The notes under the pieces were generated by a model. It saw only the letters and a list, made by a program, of their open reading frames with translations. It was not told the DNA's origin and made no database searches. Shown here piece by piece: positions 7,221-15,407 of a stretch of DNA of 64,000 bases. Every line of letters starts with the position of its first letter. The first letter of the stretch is position 1. The translations under genes and the position numbers were made by a program. The stretch comes from Nocardia amikacinitolerans NBRC 108937 (GTDB lineage: Bacteria > Actinomycetota > Actinomycetes > Mycobacteriales > Mycobacteriaceae): contig NZ_BDAU01000001.1 in assembly GCF_001612615.1 (NCBI RefSeq), positions 62,001 to 126,000 of the forward strand, read 5' to 3'.

Positions 7221-9272
7221 TCAGCCGGGCCGGACGAGCGCGCGCTTGACGATCTTGCCCGTCGCGTTGCGGGGCAGCGCCTCGAGGAACGTCACGTCGC
7301 GCGGCACCGAGAAGCGGCTGAGCCGGTGCCGGATGTAGTCGCGCACCATTTCGCGATCCATTCGGGAACCGTCCCTGGTGACAACGAACGCCGCGAGCCG
7401 CTGCCCGAATTCGCGGTCCGGCACGCCGACCACGGCGACCTCGCTGACCTGCGGCAGGCGCAGCAGCGCCTCCTCGACCGGGCGCGGGAAGACGTTCTCA
7501 CCGCCGGAGATGATCATCTCGTCGTCCCGGCCCGCGACGTACAGCAGGCCGTCGGCATCGACGTAGCCGAGATCGCCGGTGTCGAGCATGTCGCCCGCTT
7601 CGGTGGGCGGCGCGGCATCGGTGTAGCCGTCGAAGAGCATGTGGTTGTTGACGAAGATGCGGCCGGTGACCCCGCGCGGCACCGGACGCAGATCCGGGTC
7701 GAGCACCGCGACCTTCGTACCGAGCGGTGGGCGGCCCGCGGTGGTCGGCGCGGCGCGCAGGTCGGCGGGATCGGCGATCGTCGCCCAGGACACCTCGGTG
7801 GAGCCGTAGACGTTGTAGAGGACGTCGCCGAAGGCGTCCATGAACCGCAGCACCGCCGAACCGTCCAGTGGCGCACCGCAGCTGGCGACGATCCGCAGGC
7901 TGGAGGTGTCGTAGCGGGCGCGCACGTGCGCGGGCAGGTCGAGGATCCGGTTCACCATCACCGGGACCACGACCATCGCGCTGACCCGGTACTGCTCGAT
8001 CAGTCGCAGGCATTCCTCGGCGTCGAAACGTTCGGTGAGCAGCACGCTCGCCCGGATCGGTGTGCTGATCTGCAAGGCGGCCAAACCCCAGGTGTGAAAC
8101 AGCGGCGCGGGCAGCAGCATCGTCTCGTCCATCCGGAACGGGATGCGCGAGAGCAGGGCGGCGACGGTGCCGAAACCCTTGGGCTGCGGTCGTCGTGCGC
8201 TCTTCGGTGTGCCGCTGGTGCCGGAGGTCAGCACGATCAGGCGGCCGGGTCGGTCCGGTCTGGTGAAGGGCGGGGTGTCCCAGGCGACCAGATCGTCGAC
8301 CGTCGCCGGACCGCCCTGGTACGGGTCGGAGGTGGAGTAGCGCGGCAGCTCAGGCGATATCGAGCGCAGCAGCGGCTCGAACTCGTCGTCGCGGAATACC
8401 GCGGCCAGATCGTGCTTCTCGATCACCTCGCGAATCTGGCGCGCGGAAAGCCCGGTGTTCAGCAGTAGGGCGTCGACGCCGACCTTGCCCGCGGCGACCA
8501 TGCACTCCACCATCGCGGCGCTGTTGCGCGAGAGCACCCCGATCGCGCTGCCCTCCCCCATGCCCAGCGCGACCAGCGCACCGGCCAGCCGATGGGTGCG
8601 GCTGTGCACTTCGGCGAAGCTGTAGGTGGTGCGGGCGTCGATGAGCGCGGGCCGCTGCGGGGTGTACGCCGCGGCGGCCGCGTAGCCGCCCGCCAGGGTG
8701 AAGCCCCATTTGGCCAGTCCGCCCAGCTGTTTCAGCCCGCGGTCGGGGCGGTAGCTGCGCACCACGCCCGTGCTGACCAGCTGGCGCGCGACGCCGATCT
8801 GCAAGCGTGCCGGGGAATCCTCGCCGTTGACCAGCACCGAGGTCGGCGCGCCGCGCACCGCGTCGGCGATCCGGTCCAATCCGGCGCTGGTCCAGGCGAT
8901 CACCGCCGATTTGTCGAACGCGGCGATGCTCGGATGCACCCGCCCGAGACCCACGTAGGTCACGGTCACCCTGGTGCGTTCTTTGTTGCCGCGCAAGCGA
9001 ACCGAGGCGAATCCGCCCGCGCCCGGACATTGGAATTCGAGAATTTCGCGTTCCCGCGCGACAACCAGATGAATGGGCGGTACGGTGATCTCGGTGTCGG
9101 GCCCACCGGCGCGAACTATCAGAATGGTTTGCGTTTCTGATGTTTCGGCGCGCTCACAGGATCCGACCCCCTGGAACATTCGCGCGTAGGTCTGCGTCTC
9201 GGTGAGCAGATCCCACAGTGCCGTGCGGTCGACTGCGTACTCGGCATCTACGGTGATGACATCGGTAACCAA
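7221..9272 (-). CDS. SRPBCC-domain / acyl-CoA ligase fusion (FadD-like)
   Basis: This 683-residue protein has two parts. Residues 1 to about 140 resemble an SRPBCC/polyketide-cyclase lipid-binding fold. The rest is an ANL-superfamily adenylating enzyme: P-loop TSGTSGTPK, YGSTEVSW, the hinge segment DTGDLGYVDADG with GRDDEMIISGGENV, and the catalytic Lys in NATGKIVKRAL. It would activate a fatty or aryl acid as acyl-AMP and then acyl-CoA. TTG at 9272 is preferred as start: GGAGAG lies 12 nt ahead and the promoter at 9327-9355 puts the transcript start near 9320. The in-frame GTG at 9323 would fall outside that transcript. Confidence 0.85.
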   Translation of the reverse strand: MVTDVITVDAEYAVDRTALWDLLTETQTYARMFQGVGSCERAETSETQTILIVRAGGPDTEITVPPIHLVVAREREILEFQCPGAGGFASVRLRGNKERTRVTVTYVGLGRVHPSIAAFDKSAVIAWTSAGLDRIADAVRGAPTSVLVNGEDSPARLQIGVARQLVSTGVVRSYRPDRGLKQLGGLAKWGFTLAGGYAAAAAYTPQRPALIDARTTYSFAEVHSRTHRLAGALVALGMGEGSAIGVLSRNSAAMVECMVAAGKVGVDALLLNTGLSARQIREVIEKHDLAAVFRDDEFEPLLRSISPELPRYSTSDPYQGGPATVDDLVAWDTPPFTRPDRPGRLIVLTSGTSGTPKSARRPQPKGFGTVAALLSRIPFRMDETMLLPAPLFHTWGLAALQISTPIRASVLLTERFDAEECLRLIEQYRVSAMVVVPVMVNRILDLPAHVRARYDTSSLRIVASCGAPLDGSAVLRFMDAFGDVLYNVYGSTEVSWATIADPADLRAAPTTAGRPPLGTKVAVLDPDLRPVPRGVTGRIFVNNHMLFDGYTDAAPPTEAGDMLDTGDLGYVDADGLLYVAGRDDEMIISGGENVFPRPVEEALLRLPQVSEVAVVGVPDREFGQRLAAFVVTRDGSRMDREMVRDYIRHRLSRFSVPRDVTFLEALPRNATGKIVKRALVRPG

Positions 9273-9326
9273 CTGTGTGCATTTCTCTCCGGCCCACCCG
9301 TGTGCGCGGGTCGGCGTGATCACGTA

Positions 9327-9355
9327 TTTGTACCGACAGGTAACAGTTAGGTCAA
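9327..9355 (-). promoter_or_regulatory. Vegetative promoter of the SRPBCC/acyl ligase gene
   Basis: On the minus strand: -35 TTGACC (9350-9355), exactly 17 nt of spacer, and -10 TACAAA (9327-9332). This is a near-consensus housekeeping promoter. A short palindrome TAACTGTTA lies in the spacer and could be a repressor contact. Confidence 0.6.
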
Positions 9356-9507
9356 GGCCCGGTGGATCCGCCGGACGCGCCGGTGACTTTCCGGTCAAAC
9401 GTCCAATTATGGGAATCCGTCCCGCATTCCGTGCGGACCTGCACAATGTGATCGAGAAAGCCTTCGCGGCCCACCGCGGTCGAGGGGGCCGCACGACGGG
9501 AGTTTCA

Positions 9508-9729
9508 ATGACCGCCAGAGCCCACCTGGAGCGCGAATTGGGTGGACCGTTCGCGGCCCTCGATCTGCTCACCGAGCCGGAGATCGACGAACTCGCCGCG
9601 ACGGTCGACGCCGCGCTGCGCACCGAGACCGCAACCCTCGCCGACTCCGTGGACGCGGTGATCGGCGCGCTGCCGTGGCCGCTGCGGACGGCGGCGAAGA
9701 AGATCATGTTCGGAAACCGGCTCGGCTGA
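9508..9729 (+). CDS. Small hypothetical protein
   Basis: This 73-residue protein starts at ATG 9508, with GGGAG 5 nt ahead; an alternative ATG at 9409 lacks such a site. It reads MTARAHLERELG, then an acidic helical stretch and a basic C-terminus (RTAAKKIMFGNRLG). It shows no known motif. Its stop overlaps the ATG of the next gene (TGATG), so the two are translationally coupled and probably act together. Confidence 0.6.
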   Translation: MTARAHLERELGGPFAALDLLTEPEIDELAATVDAALRTETATLADSVDAVIGALPWPLRTAAKKIMFGNRLG

Positions 9730-10946
9730 TGACCGACCTGGTCACCAGGGCTCAGCTCGTCCTGCTCGCCCGCACGCTGCACGTCCCCGCCGAACGTCTC
9801 GCGCACCTCGAAAAGCTGGGCGCCGCAAGGCTGCACGAACTGCAACAGCGCATCGCACGCCGGATCTTCGACGAGCACACGGCCACCTTCCGCCGCGTCG
9901 GCATGCTGGTTCCGGTGATCCCGCTGAGCATTTCGCTACCGCTGGTCCAGCGCATGGTGCCGCCGATGATGGCGGGCCGCGCCGCGGGCGCGGTGGGCGT
10001 CGAGCATCCGAAGAAGGCCGCGGAGGCGCTCGGCATGCTGGACGTCTCCTACGCCGCCGACTGCGCGCCGTATTTGGATCCGCGCACGGTCGGCGAACTT
10101 GCCGATGTCGCACCGCCGGGGCCGGTCGTCGCGATCACCAACGAGCTGCTGCGCCGGGGCGACTACGTCACCGCGGGTCCGTTCCTCGCCTACGCCACGC
10201 CCGCGCTCATTCGTGCGGTCGAGGCGGGCGTGCACGACGACGAGGGCATGATCCGCTCGGCCGCCTACGCGTACTCGAGCGCGAGCATCAGCGCCGTCAT
10301 CCGGCAGATGCTGCACGGTCCTGCGCAACGCATCCCGCGCCTTGCCGCCACCCTGCTGTCCGGTTCCGCGGAGCTGCGGCTGACGGCGCTCTCGGTCTTC
10401 GCGCGCTGCGACGAGGACGTGATCGCCGCGCTTGGCGACGTCCTCATCGATGTCGGCACCGTCGAGCAGAACGGTGACCTCGTCCGTGTCGCGGTCGAGG
10501 CGGGCGCGATCCGCGAATTGCTCACGCTGGTCGGGCATCTCGGCCCTTCGGCGCTGGACACGCTGGCCGCCAACCCGGTGACCGCCGACCACGGCGTCAT
10601 GTCGGCGCTGGTGGCGGCGACCGCCGAACGGCCGGAGGCCGCGACACTGCGCGGACTGGTGAATCTGCTGGAGCGCGCCGACACCGAGACGACGCGTCGG
10701 TGGGGCAGGCGACTGTTCGAGTCGGCGGTGCTCGGAGAGTTGCCCGCGCTCGTCACCGAGGCCCGGCTGTGGCCCGCGCTGCTGCGGATACTGGCCGAGA
10801 TCGACGGTGAAACGCAGACCCGCCTCGGCGAGGAGTGGGCGAAACTGCCTCTCGCGGACCGCGAGACGCTCGAACGGCGGGTCAGCGAACTGCGCCTGGA
10901 CACCCGCCTCGCCACTCTGACGGTCACCATGAACATCTACGGCTGA
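9729..10946 (+). CDS. Hypothetical protein with predicted helical repeats
   Basis: This 405-residue protein is almost entirely helical. After an N-terminal region (residues 1-110) with a short hydrophobic stretch (VPVIPLSISLPLVQRMV), Leu/Ala-rich repeats of about 35 residues fill the rest, reminiscent of HEAT-like solenoids. I do not see catalytic motifs. It is coupled to the 73-residue upstream gene by a 1-nt overlap. Three hairpins that probably terminate transcription follow it. Confidence 0.6.
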   Translation: MTDLVTRAQLVLLARTLHVPAERLAHLEKLGAARLHELQQRIARRIFDEHTATFRRVGMLVPVIPLSISLPLVQRMVPPMMAGRAAGAVGVEHPKKAAEALGMLDVSYAADCAPYLDPRTVGELADVAPPGPVVAITNELLRRGDYVTAGPFLAYATPALIRAVEAGVHDDEGMIRSAAYAYSSASISAVIRQMLHGPAQRIPRLAATLLSGSAELRLTALSVFARCDEDVIAALGDVLIDVGTVEQNGDLVRVAVEAGAIRELLTLVGHLGPSALDTLAANPVTADHGVMSALVAATAERPEAATLRGLVNLLERADTETTRRWGRRLFESAVLGELPALVTEARLWPALLRILAEIDGETQTRLGEEWAKLPLADRETLERRVSELRLDTRLATLTVTMNIYG

Positions 10947-10967
10947 GGTCGTTCCACACAACACCGC

Positions 10968-11070
10968 GCCGTGCGCATCCCCTGAGAGATGCGCACGGCA
11001 CGGTATCGAAATCCCGCACGTCGCTGTGCGGGATCCCGCCGCGGTGCCGACCCGACATCACACACCGCGG
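10968..11070. terminator. Tandem hairpins between convergent genes
   Basis: Three perfect hairpins lie in a row. The first pairs 10968-10979 with 10988-10999 (12 bp, 8-nt loop). The second pairs 11011-11019 with 11026-11034 (9 bp, 6-nt loop). The third pairs 11039-11046 with 11063-11070 (8 bp). They separate the plus-strand solenoid gene from ectD and likely end transcription in both directions. There is no U-tract, as is usual for actinobacterial terminators. Confidence 0.7.
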
Positions 11071-11084
11071 CGTCGTGTCACCGG

Positions 11085-11981
11085 CTACACGGGGGTGAAA
11101 TCCCGGCTGCCGATGTAGCTGGGTCGCCGTCCCGGCGCGGCGAACGGTTCCTCCAGGGGGTTCTCCACGCTGTTGAACACCAGGAAGATGTTCGAGCGCG
11201 GGAAGGGAGTGATGTTGTTGGACGAGCCGTGCATGATGTTCGAGTCGAACAGCAACGCCGACCCCGCCCGACCGGTGAACTGCACGATGCCGTGCTTGCT
11301 CGCGAGCGTCGCGATGTCATCGGTGGTGGGAACGCCGATCTCCTGCTCCTGCAACGACTCCCGGTAGTGCTCGGCGGGCGTGCTGCCCTGGCACGGCACG
11401 AAGGTGCGGTGCGAGCCGGGCATCACCATCAGGCTCCCGTTGACCGGATGGTTGTCGGTCAACGCGATCGACAGGCTCACCGCGCGCGGGCTCGGCATGC
11501 CGTCCTCGGCGTGCCAGGTCTCGAAATCCGAGTGCCAGTAGAACCCAGTGCCGCGAAAACCGGGCATGTAGTTGATCCGGGTCTGATGCAGATAGACATC
11601 CGACCCGAGCACCTGCCTGGCCAGCCCGGCCACCCGCGATTCGCGCACCAACTCGGCGACCGCGTCGCTGAGCTTGTGCACCTCGAAGATGGACCGGACG
11701 CGCCGCGACGCCTTCTCCACGATCAGCCGGTCGTCGTCGGCCAGCGCCCGATCGGCGGCGAGCCTGCCGATCTCGGCGCCGAACAGGGCCACCTCGTCGG
11801 CGCTGAGCAGGTCCTCGACGACCGCGAATCCGTCGCGATCGAAGGTGGCCAGCTCCTCGGTCTCGATCGTCCCCCACACGGTGGGGTCGGGTCGCTCGAT
11901 GTGCCGTACGCGCGCGCCGGTTCGGGTGGGGTACCGATCGATGCGCTCGACCTCGTCGCGCTCGATGGTCTGTGGCAACAC
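11085..11981 (-). CDS. ectD: Ectoine hydroxylase (EctD)
   Basis: This 298-residue Fe(II)/2-oxoglutarate dioxygenase converts ectoine to 5-hydroxyectoine. The iron ligands are visible: HSD in FYWHSDFETWH and the distal His in IMHGSSNN. The 2-oxoglutarate Arg is in PFPRSN. The family signature around FYWHSDFETWHAEDGMP is intact, and the length is normal. It is the last gene of ectABCD, 15 bp after ectC. The GTG at 11981 has AAGGAG about 9 nt upstream. Confidence 0.95.
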   Translation of the reverse strand: MLPQTIERDEVERIDRYPTRTGARVRHIERPDPTVWGTIETEELATFDRDGFAVVEDLLSADEVALFGAEIGRLAADRALADDDRLIVEKASRRVRSIFEVHKLSDAVAELVRESRVAGLARQVLGSDVYLHQTRINYMPGFRGTGFYWHSDFETWHAEDGMPSPRAVSLSIALTDNHPVNGSLMVMPGSHRTFVPCQGSTPAEHYRESLQEQEIGVPTTDDIATLASKHGIVQFTGRAGSALLFDSNIMHGSSNNITPFPRSNIFLVFNSVENPLEEPFAAPGRRPSYIGSRDFTPV

Positions 11982-11996
11982 TTCTCGCCGCTCCTT

Positions 11997-12392
11997 TCAG
12001 CCGATCGGCGCCGCGATCAGCGGGTAGACGCCGTTGCTGTCGTGAACCTCCTGCCCGGTGACCGGCGGGTTGAACACGCACATCATCCGCATGGTGCTGC
12101 GCACCTCGAGCCGGTGGCGTTCGTTGCCGTCGAGCAGGTACATGGATCCGGGGCCGAGTTCGTAGGTGACGTCGTTGTCCAGGTCCGTGAGCGTGCCCTC
12201 GCCCTCGATCAACCACACCGCCTCCACGTGGTGGCGGTAGTGGAACTCGTGCACGGTCCCGGCCTCGATGGTGGTCTCGTGGAAGGAGAAACCGACGCCG
12301 TCGCCGCCGAGCACGATCCGCTTGCTGCGCCAGCCCTCGCCGGCGACGTCGCGTTCGGTGCCGGTGATCTCCGCGGTGCTGCGCACGATCAC
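11997..12392 (-). CDS. ectC: L-ectoine synthase (EctC)
   Basis: This 131-residue cupin cyclises N-gamma-acetyl-2,4-diaminobutyrate to ectoine. Cupin features are visible in HEFHYRHHVEAVWLIEGEG (residues about 50-68) and the LLDGNERHRLEV segment. Its length is typical. The GTG start overlaps the ectB stop by 4 bp (GTGA). Confidence 0.95.
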   Translation of the reverse strand: MIVRSTAEITGTERDVAGEGWRSKRIVLGGDGVGFSFHETTIEAGTVHEFHYRHHVEAVWLIEGEGTLTDLDNDVTYELGPGSMYLLDGNERHRLEVRSTMRMMCVFNPPVTGQEVHDSNGVYPLIAAPIG

Positions 12393-13699
12393 CGGAGCTC
12401 ACCGCCCTCGGCCGGGCCGCGGTGGTGCAGGCGGCCCCAGCCGGTGCACACCGTGTCGATGGCGCCGGTGAGCAGCTGCAGGCCGTGGTCGAGCTCCTCG
12501 TCGCTGATCGTCAACGGCGGCAACAGCTTCACCACCTCGTCGGTGGAACCGGAGGTCTCCACCAGCAGGCCGCGCTCGAAGGCCACCTGGCAGACCTTGC
12601 CCGCCTGCGACGGATCGTCGAAGGCGATGCCGTGCACCAGGCCGCGGCCGCGGGTGGACAGGCCGGGGAAGTGCGCGGCCGCCTCGCCGAGCGCCGTCGC
12701 GATGCGCTCGCCCTTGGCGTGGGTGGCGCGCTCGAGGGTGTCGTCGGACCAGTAGTGCTGCAGCGCGGTCTGCGCGGTGACGAAGGCGGGGTTGTTGCCG
12801 CGGAAGGTGCCGTTGTGCTCGCCGGGCGACCACTGGTCCAGCTCGGACTTGAAAAGCACAAGGGCCATGGGCAATCCGTAGCCGCCGATGGACTTCGACA
12901 GCGTCACGATGTCGGGGGTGATGCCTGCGACCTCGAAGGAGAAGAACGGGCCCGTCCGGCCGCAGCCCATCTGCACGTCGTCGACGATCAGCAGGATCTC
13001 GCGCTCCTCGCACAGCTTCGCCAGGTGCCGAAGCCATTCGGCGCGAGCGACATTCACGCCGCCCTCACCCTGCACGGTCTCGACGATGACCGCGGCGGGA
13101 CGGTCGAAGCCCGAGGAAGTGTCGTCGAGCACCCGCTCCATCCACTGGAAGTCGGCGGTGGTGTTGTCGAAGTAGCCGTCGTAGGGCATGTGCGCCGCGT
13201 GCACCAGCGGCACACCCGCGCCCGCGCGCTTGGCGGCATTGCCGGTCACCGACAGTGCGCCGAGGGTCATGCCGTGGAAGGCGTTGGTGAAGCTGAGGAT
13301 GGTTTCCCGGCCGGTCACCTTGCGGGCAAGCTTGAGCGCCGCCTCTACGGCGTTGGCGCCGGTCGGGCCGGGGAACTGGACCTTGTAGTCGAGGCCGCGC
13401 GGCGCGAAGACCGTATCGCGCAAAGTTTCCAGCAGCTTGCGCTTGGCCGCGGTGGACATGTCCAAGCCGTGCGTGATGCCGTCGCTCGCGATGTAGTCCA
13501 GCAGCGGCTGCTTGAGGATCGGGTTGTTGTGGCCGTAGTTCAGCGCGCCGGCGCCCGCGAAGAAGTCGAGGTAGTCCTTGCCTTCCTCGTCGCGCAGCCA
13601 GGCGCCCTTCGCGGTGGTGAACACGGTCGGCCAAGCACGGCAGTAGCCGCGCACGTTCGACTCGAGCGACTCGAAGACGGTGGTTTCGGCGGTGATCAT
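12389..13699 (-). CDS. ectB: Diaminobutyrate-2-oxoglutarate transaminase (EctB)
   Basis: This 436-residue class-III PLP aminotransferase makes L-2,4-diaminobutyrate from aspartate semialdehyde, the first step of ectoine synthesis. It contains IVDDVQMGCGRTG (PLP-ring Asp and pocket), the PLP-binding Lys in TLSKSIGGYG, and the N-terminal FFAGAGALNYGHN. Length and order are standard for EctB. Start and stop both overlap neighbours by 4 bp. Confidence 0.96.
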   Translation of the reverse strand: MITAETTVFESLESNVRGYCRAWPTVFTTAKGAWLRDEEGKDYLDFFAGAGALNYGHNNPILKQPLLDYIASDGITHGLDMSTAAKRKLLETLRDTVFAPRGLDYKVQFPGPTGANAVEAALKLARKVTGRETILSFTNAFHGMTLGALSVTGNAAKRAGAGVPLVHAAHMPYDGYFDNTTADFQWMERVLDDTSSGFDRPAAVIVETVQGEGGVNVARAEWLRHLAKLCEEREILLIVDDVQMGCGRTGPFFSFEVAGITPDIVTLSKSIGGYGLPMALVLFKSELDQWSPGEHNGTFRGNNPAFVTAQTALQHYWSDDTLERATHAKGERIATALGEAAAHFPGLSTRGRGLVHGIAFDDPSQAGKVCQVAFERGLLVETSGSTDEVVKLLPPLTISDEELDHGLQLLTGAIDTVCTGWGRLHHRGPAEGGELR

Positions 13700-14274
13700 C
13701 GAAGCTCCTTCTCAGGCTTTCGCTGCGCGGTCGGCGCGATGCGATAGAGGTCTTCTGCGGCGTGGTCGTCGGGGAAGACGCCAGGGTCGAACAAAGGGCG
13801 CTTGGTCATTCGCGCGCCGCGACGGCGGGCCACCGCCGCGAACATCGCGACCGAGGCGGGATTGTCCGGCGAGATGGTGGTTTCCAGCGCCGTGACCCCG
13901 TGCGGGGCGACGGTGTCGAGCAGGTGCTCGATGAGCGCGGTGCCGGTGCCACGGCCACGCTCGCTGTGCGAAACCGCCACCTGCCAGACGAATACGGTGT
14001 CCGGAGCCTGCGGTCGCAGGTAGCCGATGACGAAGCCGACGACCCTGCCGTCCACCTCGGCGACCACCGTCGTGCCGGGGAAATCCCGACACCACAGCAG
14101 GTACGCGTAGCTCGAGTTGGTGTCGAGCACGTGCGAATCCTTCGCGATCCGCCAGATCTGGGCGGCGTCGCCCAGCTTCGGCGGGCGCAGGAGTGGAGCG
14201 CCGATGCGGTCGGATCTGCGCCACGCCGTATCGGCGCGATCGATCGTTTCCGTGGACAAGGTTGGCAGTGACAT
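13696..14274 (-). CDS. ectA: Diaminobutyrate acetyltransferase (EctA)
   Basis: This 192-residue GNAT enzyme transfers acetyl from acetyl-CoA to the gamma-amino group of 2,4-diaminobutyrate. The acetyl-CoA loop is SERGRGTGTALIEHLL and the family signature DTNSSYAYLLWCRDF is present. It is first in the ectABCD operon. The promoter must lie in the AT-rich 118 bp upstream (14275-14392); I see no unambiguous -35/-10 pair. The operon would respond to osmotic stress in known relatives. Confidence 0.95.
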   Translation of the reverse strand: MSLPTLSTETIDRADTAWRRSDRIGAPLLRPPKLGDAAQIWRIAKDSHVLDTNSSYAYLLWCRDFPGTTVVAEVDGRVVGFVIGYLRPQAPDTVFVWQVAVSHSERGRGTGTALIEHLLDTVAPHGVTALETTISPDNPASVAMFAAVARRRGARMTKRPLFDPGVFPDDHAAEDLYRIAPTAQRKPEKELR

Positions 14275-14392
14275 ACAACTCCCAGGTCGGGTCTGCAGTA
14301 CTTATCCAGGCTTACGGACCAACTTTGAGCTGAAGTGGTCGATCTCTTTGCGGTTGTATTACGAACAGATCACGAGGCAAAACATAATGTGA

Positions 14393-15103
14393 TCAACGTT
14401 GCACGTCGAGGCGATATCCGAGCCCGCGCACAGTCACCACGACGCACGGATCCGAGGGGTCGCGCTCGATCTTCGTTCGCAGTCTGCGCATATGGACGTC
14501 TACAATGCGCTCGTCGCCGAAAAATCCGTCGTCCCACACACGTTCGAGTAGCAGGGCGCGGCTGAGCACGCGGCCTGGTGATTCGGCGAGTTCGCAGAGG
14601 AGTCGAAATTCGGTGATCGTCAGACGAATTTCCTCGTCGCCGCGGCGTACCGCGCCGCCGTCTTTGTCGAGGACGAGCGGCGCGCCCGGATACGCGTCGA
14701 GCACCATTTCTCGTGGCACTTCGCGTTCGGCGGCCAATCGCGCCCTGCGGCGCAGTGCGCGCATACGCGCGGAGATTTCCTTGATTTCGAAGGGCTTGGT
14801 GACGAAATCGTCGGCGCCCGCCTCGAGCGCGGCGACCACGTCGTGCGTGTCGTCACGCGAGCTGATCACGATGATCGGGACGTCGTGGTCGCGGCGGATC
14901 TCCCGGATGCAGTCGAAGCCGTCCATGCCGCCGAGCATCAGTTCCACGATCATCACGTCCGGGGCGCCGTTGCTGCGCAGATGCGTCAGCGCGTCCTCGG
15001 CTTCGTTCGCCTCGGCGACGTCGTAGCCTTCGTCCTCCATGGCCATCCGCAGCGCGCCGCGGATCTGGTCGTCGTCGTCAACGATCATCAGGTTCGCGCT
15101 CAA
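14393..15103 (-). CDS. OmpR-family response regulator with Glu at the phospho-acceptor site
   Basis: This 236-residue regulator has a receiver domain (about 1-125) and a winged-helix DNA-binding domain (about 140-236, ending in RGLGYRLDV). The acidic pocket DDDD (9-12) and the conserved Lys (VTKPF) are present. Where the phosphorylated Asp should be, the sequence reads VELMLGGMDG, so Glu54 replaces Asp; in many regulators this substitution mimics the active state. TTG 15103 is preferred over ATG 15088 because of a purine-rich site ahead. No histidine kinase is adjacent. It lies directly upstream of ectA, in the same direction. Confidence 0.88.
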   Translation of the reverse strand: MSANLMIVDDDDQIRGALRMAMEDEGYDVAEANEAEDALTHLRSNGAPDVMIVELMLGGMDGFDCIREIRRDHDVPIIVISSRDDTHDVVAALEAGADDFVTKPFEIKEISARMRALRRRARLAAEREVPREMVLDAYPGAPLVLDKDGGAVRRGDEEIRLTITEFRLLCELAESPGRVLSRALLLERVWDDGFFGDERIVDVHMRRLRTKIERDPSDPCVVVTVRGLGYRLDVQR

Positions 15104-15407
15104 GACCTCATCCCTTGCAGACAGGCGGAAGCGCGGCGTGATGCGGAAATCGCATGCCCAGACGACGCGACAGTCCGCTTCGAGCAGCTTGCCGACCACA
15201 CGAATACCCGTACCGACCGCTCGGTAAACATCGGGTGGCCCGAGGGGTGCCGCTCCATTCGAGTACCCACCCTTACCCGCGGGCGCGGCGATGGCAAATC
15301 GTCAGTGATCCTCGCCACGTCGTTCCCGCGGCGTGAACCGGCCGAACAGCGCCGTCGGGACCGCTTTCGCGCTGTTTGCCCGCTGCACTGCCGGGTAGCT
15401 GACCGGT

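Noticed and set aside
9321..9323. GTG 9323 as start of the SRPBCC/acyl ligase gene
   Set aside because: The promoter at 9327-9355 would start transcription near 9320, inside or after this codon. TTG 9272 has a ribosome site.
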